Shown here: in pieces, positions 8,801 to 17,537 of the stretch
Layout: each line of letters starts with the position of its first letter
Numbering within the stretch: the first letter of the stretch is position 1
Source of the DNA: Marinirhabdus sp963799365
GTDB taxonomy: Bacteria > Bacteroidota > Bacteroidia > Flavobacteriales > Flavobacteriaceae
Length of the DNA: 64,000 bases
Direction of reading: 5' to 3'
NCBI GenBank assembly: GCA_963799365.1
Contig: CAWCWV010000017.1
Location: 682,001 to 746,000 of the forward strand
Notes under the pieces: model-generated
Told to the model about the DNA's origin: nothing
Databases searched by the model: none
Seen by the model: the letters and a program-made list of their open reading frames with translations, nothing else
Position numbers and translations under genes: made by a program

Positions 8801-9640
8801 ATGAAAATTAACTTACAACAATCGATCAGTTTAATAACTGCGATACTGCTTTCGCTACTAAGTTTTGCACAAGTTGGTATTGGAACCACTAGCCCAAAGG
8901 GCATTCTGGATTTACAAGCCAATGCAACGACGGGATTAATTTACCCAAGAGTTCCCTTGGTGGCAACAAACACCCAGCATCCGGTGGTAAATCCATCTGG
9001 AAACCCCTTAGAACCAGGTACTGTTGTATATAATACCAGCCTTACCACCAATGGCGTTCACGATGTATACCCGGGCATTTATGCGTGGGATGGATCAGAA
9101 TGGGCAACACAATTTATAAAAGAAGATATTTATGTAGAAGAACAAACCACCTTAGATTTTAGAGTTCCACTAAGTGGGGGTTATAGAGACGTTCCAGGAT
9201 TAGGCAACGGCAATAGCTTTACACCAAAATATTCTGGAACCTATCGAATTATTGCGAATTTCAACTTCGGAGCCGGTAAAATAAACCCTCCACCTAGTGG
9301 CGGAGGAGCAAGCCACGATTATGTACGTATGGCAACCCAAGAGGGGTTTTTCCGATTTGGATTTAACGGCAATAATTACGAAATTTACACCCACTCGTAT
9401 TCGGTATTCAATGAACATATTGGCAGCGCTCCCGGAACTATATACGATAGTTTCAGGCACGATTCTTCTTTAATTTTATACGAAGACCTCATAGCAGGAC
9501 AATCTTATTCATTCCGTTTGCAAATAGATATGTTTGTTTCTAATACAAATGACTTTAACAATAGTGATCCTGATGCTTATTCACACGTAGGAATTGAACT
9601 CCCATGCACAGTTGAATTTACCTATCTCGAAGGCAATTGA
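8801..9640 (+). CDS. Secreted array protein C1
   Basis: 279 residues, 30 bases after B1. A signal peptide ends near residue 23 (LLSFAQ). QVGIGTTSPKGILDLQA opens the mature protein, followed by YPGIYAWDGSEWATQFIKED and the C-terminal block FTPKYSGTYRIIANFNFGAG ... ELPCTVEFTYLEGN. The tail differs from A and B types: the NNGNSG-type loop is replaced by DFNNSDPDAYS. Closest to C2 at 12189. Function unknown; expected to be cell-surface or released. Confidence 0.8.
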   Translation: MKINLQQSISLITAILLSLLSFAQVGIGTTSPKGILDLQANATTGLIYPRVPLVATNTQHPVVNPSGNPLEPGTVVYNTSLTTNGVHDVYPGIYAWDGSEWATQFIKEDIYVEEQTTLDFRVPLSGGYRDVPGLGNGNSFTPKYSGTYRIIANFNFGAGKINPPPSGGGASHDYVRMATQEGFFRFGFNGNNYEIYTHSYSVFNEHIGSAPGTIYDSFRHDSSLILYEDLIAGQSYSFRLQIDMFVSNTNDFNNSDPDAYSHVGIELPCTVEFTYLEGN

Positions 9641-9940
9641 ATTCTTATAAGTATCATCCAAATACATTAAGGTACACTCATAGGAATAGCTTTACAAAAT
9701 TCACAATGAAGATGAAAAAGAATCTACATGCATATTGTATCCTACAAAATTAAACATGGCTAGAATGACTTTTTTTTGAATTACGCTAACTATTTAGAAC
9801 CAATATTTAACTTTTTTCGTATATTTTGTAAGATTTACCCTTCAATAGTTAATTTTTAACGTTTTACATCGATAATATTTGGATTATATCGGATTTTTGT
9901 CTTAACCTTGGTATGTCAAATTAACATTTTATTATATCAA
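9641..9940 (+). other. Leader between the two triplets; no gene
   Basis: 300 AT-rich bases. A short fragment starting near 9706 (ATGAAGATGAAAAAG...) resembles a signal-peptide start but stops after about 15 codons, so it may be a relic. No clear -33/-7 pair was found; TATATTTTG near 9820 and TAATATTTG near 9876 are off-consensus. It corresponds in position to the leader before A1. Confidence 0.5.
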
Positions 9941-10807
9941 ATGCAAAATACTACGGTTTATAAATTATACATCCTTTGCATAGGGCTAGGGCTTTTATTT
10001 GGGAATGTAAATTCACAAGTTGGAATTGGAACACTAACTCCGGATGGTGTTTTAGATTTAAATTCGGATGACGAAAAAAATGCCACGGCTCCTAATAAAT
10101 ACGGTCTTGTTTTACCAAGAGTTGTGCTCTCCAGAACAGATGTTTCAGCTCCTGTTGTTGATGCCAATTCTGGCGCTCCACTAGGAATGCCAAATATAGG
10201 AACTGTAGTATACAATACCGTAACCTCTAGTCAAGGAGAATTTAGTGTATATCCAGGCATATACATGTGGGATGGCGTAGATTGGATTAATGAATTTCCC
10301 AAAAAAAATGCAACCATATATAAGCAAGAATATCCCAACCCTGGCGCTCCCTGGTTAAGAACGGTTACTACGGGATCTTATCAGGAAATTCCAGGATTAG
10401 GAGTTAGTGATGGCAAAACATTTACCCCAGCCTATTCAGGCACTTACAAAATAGAGGTAAGTGTAAATTGGGGTTCAGGAACTGTAGAAGACCCGGGCTC
10501 AACTATTAATGTTGCTACGCAAAAAGGGGTTTTTAAATTTACATTTGGTTCTCCTCCTGTAGATGAATTCATCCCGATACAAACCTGGTCATCCAAATTT
10601 GGTGGAGGAACCGTTTATTTTGATATTTGGGAACAGTTTACCATCGTATTATACAAAGACCTAGTCGCAGGCACAGCCTATTCATTCGACCTAGGGTTTG
10701 ATCAAACTGTTTCAGACGGATTTATAAATAATGGTAATTCTGGTCAGGGAATGGGATGGATAGGTATCGATTTACCTTGTACCGTCGAATTTGTTTTTCT
10801 GGATTAG
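9941..10807 (+). CDS. Secreted array protein A2
   Basis: 288 residues from the ATG at 9941; an upstream TTG at 9908 is in frame but would add 11 residues before the signal peptide. The signal ends at about residue 25 (GNVNSQ). It opens VGIGTLTPDGVLDLNS, then GIYMWDGVDWINEFPKKNA (shared word for word with A1), and a C-terminal block starting FTPAYSGTYKIEVSVNWGSG and ending DLPCTVEFVFLD. It opens the second triplet. Function unknown. Confidence 0.8.
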   Translation: MQNTTVYKLYILCIGLGLLFGNVNSQVGIGTLTPDGVLDLNSDDEKNATAPNKYGLVLPRVVLSRTDVSAPVVDANSGAPLGMPNIGTVVYNTVTSSQGEFSVYPGIYMWDGVDWINEFPKKNATIYKQEYPNPGAPWLRTVTTGSYQEIPGLGVSDGKTFTPAYSGTYKIEVSVNWGSGTVEDPGSTINVATQKGVFKFTFGSPPVDEFIPIQTWSSKFGGGTVYFDIWEQFTIVLYKDLVAGTAYSFDLGFDQTVSDGFINNGNSGQGMGWIGIDLPCTVEFVFLD

Positions 10808-10833
10808 TCATCAATTTGAGTAACAAAAAAATT

Positions 10834-12146
10834 ATGAGAAAAATTACCTTATTATATACTTTACCCTTATTTACACTCTTGTGCATGTCGAATATTACCC
10901 TGGCTCAGGTAGGGATCAATACAACAGACCCTAAGGGAATTCTAGATATTAACAGCACAACCCTAGGTGTTGTATATCCAAATGTTAATCTAATAGCAAC
11001 GGACGATCCATCTCCTGTTGTAAATCCGCAAGGAGGGCCCATTGTAGTAGGTACAGTTGTCTACAATACCAATAGTACAGATACCAACGCGCTTACGGAT
11101 GTGAATCCAGGAATTTATGTTTGGGATGGAGGTAAGTGGATTATTCATTTTAAGAAAAGACAGTCTGAATTATTCAATCAAACTTCTTTACTTAGGACAG
11201 AGGCAAACTTTGTTGGGGGTTGGCAAAATGTTCCGGGCTTAGGAATTACTGATGGTAGAACATTTACTGCTCGCTACTCTGGACTTTATCGAATTGAAGT
11301 AAAATCTAACTTTGGAGCAGGCAGAACCTCCCGAAATAGCAGTGTTTTTGTAAGCATGGCTTCAGGTCAGTTTAGATTTCTATTTGGCACAGATCCTGCC
11401 AGAACTTTTGAAACTCAAGCCTTCTCTGCCCATTCAAGTTTTATAAATAGCGGAACTTATTTTAACGCAATTTCCAAAGAAACCTCTCAAACCTACTATG
11501 TTAATTTGGTTGCAGGCACAACATACCCTTTCTCGTTAAGTTTTGACGCCTATAACGCACCTGGTTTTATTGGAAATGGATCTACCATATCAAATGCTGC
11601 AGTTAACTTAGTTAATGAAAATTTCAACAGCCCTTATACGGTAGTCCAAAATCACACTCCCGATGCAGATTGTCCTACCAATGGATGGGTAGCCACTACA
11701 GCTGCTAACCAATGTGCTTCCTGTGTGGGTAATACGCTGAACATTAATTCTAATGTCGGCACTAATAATTGTAGCCAAAATGCTACCGCGTTGATAAGTT
11801 TTACCCCAACTGCAAATACAGTAAATATTAATTTTGATTATCGTTTTAATCAGAGAAGCAGTTTCTTTGATTCTTTTAGAGTGTATCTACACGATGGAAC
11901 AGCTCAAGTTGGCGCGAATTTAGTTAATCTCGTAACTCTGGTTTAAATACATCTCACAGCAGCTCCAGAGCTGTAACCCCAGGCAGAACCTACACGCTTC
12001 GTTTTGAATACATTAATACAAATAGAGGAAACTATGCCTCAGTTGACAATGTTAGGATCAGCGAAACTTCCCCAGGAGATGTAGGACGTGGATACGTTGG
12101 TAACGATGTAGATTGTCAAATAGAATTTACCTATATAGGAGAATAA
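10834..12146 (+). pseudogene. Secreted array protein B2, frameshifted, with an extra inserted domain
   Basis: The start is ATG at 10834 (MRKITLLYTLPL...), a signal peptide as in B1; the longer frame from 10756 overlaps A2 and is not used. The frame breaks at 11944-11946, where a single missing base between about 11925 and 11940 moves translation to the frame that ends at 12146 with DCQIEFTYIGE, the expected family end. After GFIGNGST (about residue 250) a Cys-containing segment of about 160 residues (CPTNGW, CASCVG; then FDYRFNQRSSFFDSFRVYLHDG and YASVDNVRIS) interrupts the loop that reads NNGNSG in the paralogues. The insert resembles a MAM/CBM-like beta sandwich (inference). Real mutation or sequencing error cannot be told apart here. 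Confidence 0.75.
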
Positions 12147-12188
12147 ATTTAGCGTTATTTTTTAGCTACTTTAAAAATTATCCAAATC

Positions 12189-13045
12189 ATGAAAATATTA
12201 GCAAATAAAAATATAGTCTTTGCAATAGTCTCTTTAGTTGCCTTGTCAACTGGAGCACAAGTTTCTATTAGCAATGGAACTCCTACAACTGCTCCAAAAG
12301 GATTGTTAGATATGCAAAATAGTACCGCAGGTATTGTATACCCGAGATTTGAATTAACCGATACAGAAATTGAAGCACCTGTCGAAAATCCAGACGGAAG
12401 TGGAAGTTTAGTCCCGGGAACCGTCGTTTATAATACCAATACAACAAGCAATGGTCTTGGCACAGATGTATATCCAGGGCTGTATGCCTGGGATGGAATG
12501 GAATGGACTACTCAGTATATCAAAGAAGATTCGGAGATTTCGGTACAATCAAGTTTAGGACAAAGAGTTGCTAGAGGTAGTACTGCCTATCCCAACTCCT
12601 CCTGGCGAATGGATTGACGTAACAGGATTAGGTGCTGGTTCCTCATTTACTCCGAAAGTATTCAGGAACCTACAGAATTAAAGCGAATACTAATTTTGGA
12701 GCAGGGCAAATTGATCCAAACCTGGCTTTTGGAACATCGATGGCTACCACTGAAGGTAATTTCAGGATAACCTTGGGGGGTGTTCCCTACGTAATTTATA
12801 CGCATTCTTATTCTGTTTACAATGGTGAAATTGGAGCTGGAACTTATTTTGAACAATTTAGGCATGATTCATCGCTCATTGTTTATGTAGATTTAGTGGC
12901 TGGTGTTCCTTTTACCTATCAATTCGAAATAGATGTATTTGTTGCCGATAACTTTGTGAATGATGGAGACTCTGGAACTGGAATGGCATACGTAGGTGTA
13001 GGCTTACCATGTACTATTGAATTTACCTTCCTTGTTGAAAATTAA
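12189..13045 (+). pseudogene. Secreted array protein C2, two frameshifts
   Basis: The signal peptide (to ALSTGAQ) and first block are intact to about residue 137 (YPGLYAWDGMEWTTQYIKED). One extra base near 12591-12594 (a run of C) and one extra base near 12658 (after CCGAAA) change frame twice. Correcting both gives the expected PPGEWIDVTGLGAG, FTPKYSGTYRI and the normal end LPCTIEFTFLVEN. The 414 bases from 12632 stay open in the final frame. It is the C-type member of the second triplet. The coding signal is well preserved outside the two indels, which suggests recent mutation or sequencing errors. Confidence 0.75.
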
Positions 13046-13060
13046 ATAATTATATATTTG
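13031..13060 (+). promoter_or_regulatory. Possible promoter for the T9SS protein at 13088
   Basis: An exact -7 box TATATTTG (13053-13060) lies 28 bases before the start codon. The upstream element is weak (CTTG at 13031-13034, 18-base spacing). It overlaps the end of C2. Confidence 0.35.
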
Positions 13061-13087
13061 CTTATTTTTAAATAATACTCACTTCTT

Positions 13088-16000
13088 ATGAAAAGAATCT
13101 TACTATTTATTCTAGCATGCACTTTTACCATAGTGACAAATGCTCAAACTCCTTGTTCTGGTGGTACCGCTGGCGGTTATGACTGTAATGGCATGACGCT
13201 CCAAGGACAACTTACCATTGCTCAAATGGGCGGTCAAGGTTATGCTGGCGGCAATCCCGCTGAGGCTCAAGATTCATGGGGCTGGACAGATCCTGTAGGA
13301 GGGAAAGAATATGCACTGATAGCTATGAACGATAAAACTTCATTTGTTGATATCTCAGACCCAAACAACCCTGTTTTTATAGGGAAATTAGATTCTCATA
13401 CAGGTACTAGTTGGTGGCGCGATATAAAAGTATATAATAACTACGCTTACATAGTGAGTGATGATAATGGGAATCATGGAATGCAGATATTCAATTTAGC
13501 TAAATTGCGAAATCCAGGTAATCTTCCACTGCCCATAAACTTTACTAGAGATGGTAGGAAAACTTGGGGTACTGGAACTCAAGGTGTAGCTCATAACATT
13601 GTTATTAATGAGGATACAGGTTTTGCTTACATTATTGGTACTACTGGATATGTAAATGCCGGCGTTGTAATTTTCAACTTATCAAATGCTACGAATCCTT
13701 CTCAGGTAGCAACTATCAGCACTTATGGTAGATGTCACGACGCACAGGTAGTTACCTATAATGGTCCAGATACAGAACACGTGGGTAAAGAAATTATGGT
13801 AGGTAGTTTTGACGGTAACGATTTCGTTCACGTCTTAGATGTTTCTAATAAAAATAATATTACAAATATTAGTAGTTTCGATTATGGTCAAAAAAGAGTA
13901 ACCCATCAAGGATGGTTTACCGAAGACCAACGTTTCTTTATCCTAGGAGACGAAGGAGACGAAACACAATTTGGAGTTAATACAAGAACTTTGGTTTATG
14001 ATATGCAAGACCTCGACAATCCAGTGTTACATTACTCCCATTTCGGCGCCACAGCAGCCATCGATCACAATGGCTACGTAAAAGGAAATCGGTTTTATTT
14101 AGCCAACTACAGAGCTGGGGTGCGTGTATTGAAAGTTGACAATTTATATAATGAAGCAAGTCCAAGCATGACTGAAGTAGAGTTTTTAGACACCCACCCA
14201 GGCAGCAACAGTGCTGCTTTTCATGGCGCCTGGAACGTATATCCCTTTTTTGAGAGTGGTAACATTATTGTTAGCGATTTGGACAGAGGGTTGTTTATTG
14301 TAAAAGACCCAAATTATGATACTGAACCTCCTATAGCAGCCTGCCAAAATTTTACGGCAGTGTTAGATAAAACAACAGGAACAGTTACTATAGACGCATC
14401 TGATATTGATGGTGGTTCTACAGACAATATTGGTATCATTAAAAGAACTATTACTGGACAAACTTCATTTACCTGCAACGATGTTGGTGACCATACAGTG
14501 ACGCTTACTGTAGAAGACGATTATGGTTTAAAATCTTCCTGTACAACAACAGTAACCGTAGTTGGAGAAGAAACCATTTATCAGGGTGGTGGATCCTGGA
14601 GTAATGGATTACCTAGCTTAGGCTCGCTTGCAAAAATAAGTACAAACGATTATAACACGTCAGATACTGGAAATGCAAGTTTTTCAGCCTGTACCTGTGA
14701 AATTGATACTAATAGAACCCTTACTGTAGGACCAGACGATTATATTGAAATTGAAAATAATATTGTAGTAAATGGAACTTTAACTGTAAACCACACAGGA
14801 AACGTAGTTCAAAAAATGGCAAGTGCACAAGTACAAAAAGGACCACTAGCTACTATTAATGTTAATATCACTACCCCCGTATTACAAACAAGAGACTTTA
14901 TGGTTATGGGAAGCCCCATGACTGGAGACACAAGAGGCGTTGTGTTTGCTAGTGCATTTCTAGTACTAGATCATCATCCAATGGATTTTATCCCTTATGA
15001 TGGCATACCTGCTGGCGCAACTAATTTTTCTGATGATAATGGAAACTTTTGGAAGTCATACACAGGAGCAATAAATCCCGCAGAAGGTTATATAGTGAGA
15101 CCACAATCTGGATATTCGGACCCCGCAAATGAAAGTTATAACATGACATATCAAGGCGGTACCTTAAACACTGGAACAATAGCAAGACCTGCCATTTTTA
15201 ACGGTGCCGAAGATAATCCCGATGGAACACCTATTGTTTTTGCAAATCCGTATGCTTCGGCCATATCGGCTTGCGATTTTATTTCGCACAACACACTGGT
15301 GAACGAGGTTTATTTCTGGGAACACCTTACACCACCTACTGTTATAGTTCCTGGTGAAGGACTTCGCTTTGACATGGACGATGTTTCTATATTTAATGGC
15401 TCTATGGGAACTCCCGCCTCCAATGATCCGGGAACAAGCACTACTCCTAATGGAATTATCTCTACAGGTCAAGGTTTTGCTATCAAATCATTTGGTAATG
15501 GAAATGTAGAATTTACGAATGCAATGCGTTTGACATCAGGAAATACTACGCTAAGGACACAAGAAAGTGATACGAGGAGTGAAAACTCATTGGTGTTGAA
15601 TGTAACTGGAACCCGCTACCAACGTCGGAGCAACACAGGGATTGCCTTCAACCCTTAGGTACAAATGAATGGGATACAAATTTAGACACTAGACGCTTAG
15701 GGACTATAATATCCCTATACTCACATCTTGAAACTAATGATGATGAACTTGGTATACAAACTTTAGGTAATTTAACCAACGGAACAAAAGTATTGCTAGG
15801 CTTTCAATCTCTAATTGAAGGAGAGGATGAATTTACTATTTCATTGGCTAGCTTTATGGGAGATCAACTTTCTGAAGCAACTATCTTTTTATTCGATAAT
15901 GTTACAGGAATTACTACAAATTTAAATGAAAGCAACTACCAATTTAGAAGTGGTAAAACCAAACAGGACAGAAGATTTACAGTGCTTTTTGAAACAGAAG

Positions 16001-16272
16001 AAGGTACAATCTTAGGACTAGAGGGTTTTACTAAAGAAACTATTGTTATCTATCCAAACCCTGCCAATAATCAATTAAATATAAGAATACCAAATGCTTT
16101 AGAAACTCAAAGTATTAAAATTATAGACATGCTGGGAAAAACGTTGCTTACAAAAAACAGAAGCATTGAAAACCACACTATATTGGATATCACAAACCTA
16201 AACACCGGAGTCTATTTTATTGAAATTTCTATTAATGAAACTAGAGTTGTAAGGAAAATAATTAAACAATAG
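13088..16272 (+). pseudogene. Choice-of-anchor B / LVIVD-repeat protein with T9SS sorting domain, one frameshift
   Basis: The signal peptide ends at about residue 20 (VTNAQ). The first 420 residues look like a beta propeller of LVIVD-type repeats (YALIAMNDKTSFVDISDPNNP, HNIVINEDTGFAYIIG, MVGSFDGNDFVHVLDVSNKNN), matching the choice-of-anchor B family. An HYR/PKD-like module follows (about 430-495, PPIAACQNFTAVLDK). The C-terminus is a type A T9SS sorting domain (VIYPNPANNQLNIRI ... GVYFIEISINETRVVRKIIK), so the product should pass through T9SS and stay on the surface. The frame is lost near 15652, where one C is missing from a short run: AFNP then continues as LGTNEWDTNLD in the next frame to 16272. 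Confidence 0.8.
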
Positions 16273-16334
16273 CACTCATTTATAGTGCCTTTTAATTATT
16301 TTGAACTTTTTATAAACGAAAATACAATCCATTA

Positions 16335-16365
16335 AAATCTTCATCTCAGGATGAAGATTTTTTTT
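16335..16365 (+). terminator. Terminator after the T9SS protein
   Basis: AAATCTTCATC (16335-16345) pairs perfectly with GATGAAGATTT (16350-16360), followed by five more T residues. Confidence 0.85.
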
Positions 16366-16414
16366 GCGTTCACATGATGAAGCACGTCTAACTCTTTTAA
16401 TTATTCATTAGCGT

Positions 16415-16741
16415 TTACAAATAGTTTAAAAAACTCCAAAAAGACCTCTTCTTACAATATTCGAGGTCTTTTTCTTTGTCATAAGCCTCTCGTTCAAAAC
16501 AAATATTTCGGTAGGCGGTGTTTCTATTTTTATATTGAAACCAGCGCACCAAAAATTCTACTCCATACCAGACATAAAAAAATACGACTAAAAGTTCAGC
16601 TTGCTGGCGAAGATGAATACGCTCATGATTCATCATACGGACATCTTTTTTTAATTCTTTTTTCCGAAGTACCACAAAAGGCCACAGGGCAATGCCATTA
16701 AAACCTTTCCGCAGTAAAAACTTATTTACAATCAATATCAT
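16415..16741 (-). CDS. Small membrane-associated protein with HExxH motif
   Basis: 108 residues. The motif NHERIHLRQQAEL (about residues 38-50) has the HExxH zinc-binding pattern with a Glu seven residues on. It is followed by a hydrophobic segment (LLVVFFYVWYGVEFLVRWF) and then RNICFEREAY, where the Glu pair could supply a further ligand. This is the layout of a small gluzincin-like (M48/M56-type) protease core, but the protein is far shorter than those families. Similar short proteins are common in Flavobacteriia and generally unnamed. Convergent with the T9SS gene and divergent from the DUF5522 gene. Confidence 0.7.
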   Translation of the reverse strand: MILIVNKFLLRKGFNGIALWPFVVLRKKELKKDVRMMNHERIHLRQQAELLVVFFYVWYGVEFLVRWFQYKNRNTAYRNICFEREAYDKEKDLEYCKKRSFWSFLNYL

Positions 16742-16824
16742 TCCTGTAAAAATAACTTTTTCTAGGCATTACTTTTCAAACGGTAACCCTCATTTCGCAT
16801 TTCGTTTTTCGTATTTTTGAAACT

Positions 16825-17013
16825 ATGTTATTCCCAAAAAAGAAAATTGATATTGAAGAAGGAGACTTTTATCTTACGCCAGAAGGCTATAAATGCTTTA
16901 CGGAGCAATTTCACCTTAAGAGAGGCTATTGTTGCGAAAGTAACTGTAGGCATTGTCCGTATGGTTTTAACCCTTCGACTACGCTTAGGACAGGTAAGAA
17001 AAGAAAGGATTAG
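16825..17013 (+). CDS. DUF5522 protein with a repeat-derived tail
   Basis: 62 residues. The core GDFYLTPEGYKCFTEQFHLK and the Cys cluster CCESNCRHCPYGF (about residues 35-47) are the marks of DUF5522, a small presumed metal-binding family of Bacteroidetes. After HCPYGF the tail NPSTTLRTGKKRKD is encoded by a copy of an interspersed TTCGACT-CGCT repeat (16971-16994), so the normal Lys-rich end seems to have been extended by a repeat insertion. A frame beginning at 16817 overlaps but is a shadow. Confidence 0.8.
   Translation: MLFPKKKIDIEEGDFYLTPEGYKCFTEQFHLKRGYCCESNCRHCPYGFNPSTTLRTGKKRKD
16971..16994 (+). repeat. TTCGACTnCGCT-type interspersed repeat inside a coding region
   Basis: CCCTTCGACTACGCTTAGGA (16971-16990) followed by CAGG. 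Imperfect inverted symmetry. Related copies: 48423-48438 (reverse orientation, TTCGACTTCGCTGAGC) and a weaker one at 35449-35473. Two of the three are in frame within proteins. Confidence 0.6.
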
Positions 17014-17025
17014 ACACCCTGTGAT

Positions 17026-17525
17026 CTTTGTGCCTTTGTGGTGAGGAAACCACAGAGACACAGAGAACACAAAGAATATAAAATAATGACCGAGAACGAA
17101 CTTTCTTCAAAAATTATAGGGGCAGCAATTGCTGTTCACAAACAATTAGGCCCAGGCTTATTAGAAAGTACATATGACGTTTGTTTAGCTTACGAATTGA
17201 AACTTTTCGGATTACATTTGAGACAACAAGTCGCGTTACCTGTAGTTTACAAAGAAGTTAAACTAGATGCTGGGTATAGGCTAGATTTAATAGTTGAAGA
17301 AAAAGTAATTGTAGAAATAAAAGCGGTAGAAGCATTGGCGCCAATACACACAGCACAATTATTAACCTATTTAAAGCTAACCAATATAAAACTTGGATTA
17401 TTAATAAATTTTAATGAAGTGAAGGTTATAGATGGTGTTAGAAGAATTATTAATGGATATATATAAACTCTGTGCGCTCTATGTCTTCGTGGTGAGACAA
17501 CCACAGAGTCACAAAGGACACAAAG
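17026..17525 (+). mobile_element. GxxExxY cassette between two palindromic repeats
   Basis: The left hairpin (17026-17074) pairs CTTTGTG.CTTTGTGGT with ACCACAGAG...CACAAAG. The right hairpin (17468-17525) has the same build. The 3' halves are near-identical direct repeats (CACAGAGnCACAnAGnACAC). Exactly one gene lies between them. No target duplication or transposase was seen, so mobility is inferred from the layout only. Confidence 0.55.
17086..17466 (+). CDS. GxxExxY protein
   Basis: 126 residues from ATG at 17086 (MTENELSSKIIGAAIAVHK); an in-frame start at 17038 would translate the flanking hairpin. The family name motif is visible as GPGLLESTYDVCLAYEL (G-x-x-E-x-x-Y, about residues 23-30). 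A later VIVEIKAVE segment resembles the E-x-K core of PD-(D/E)xK nucleases, with DLIVEEKVIVEIK giving a possible D...ExK set. Family function is not established; nuclease-like activity is inferred. The gene sits alone between two palindromic repeats. Confidence 0.88.
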   Translation: MTENELSSKIIGAAIAVHKQLGPGLLESTYDVCLAYELKLFGLHLRQQVALPVVYKEVKLDAGYRLDLIVEEKVIVEIKAVEALAPIHTAQLLTYLKLTNIKLGLLINFNEVKVIDGVRRIINGYI

Positions 17526-17537
17526 AAAAACATACAC

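Larger units (their letters stand above)
7115..13045 (+). repeat. Tandem duplication of a three-gene unit (A1 B1 C1 / A2 B2 C2)
   Basis: Six related genes alternate in type. Genes 1 and 4 share GIYMWDGVDWINEFPKKNA. Genes 2 and 5 share a PGIYVWDG..KW.IH.KKRQ.ELF segment. Genes 3 and 6 share a YAWDG.EW.TQ.IKED segment and a divergent C-terminus. The order therefore repeats as ABC-ABC, best explained by one duplication of a triplet rather than six independent copies. Each unit is preceded by a 250-300 base AT-rich leader. Confidence 0.78.

Noticed and set aside
10756..10833. N-terminal extension of B2 from 10756
   Set aside because: It overlaps the end of A2 and lacks signal features. ATG at 10834 starts a proper signal peptide.
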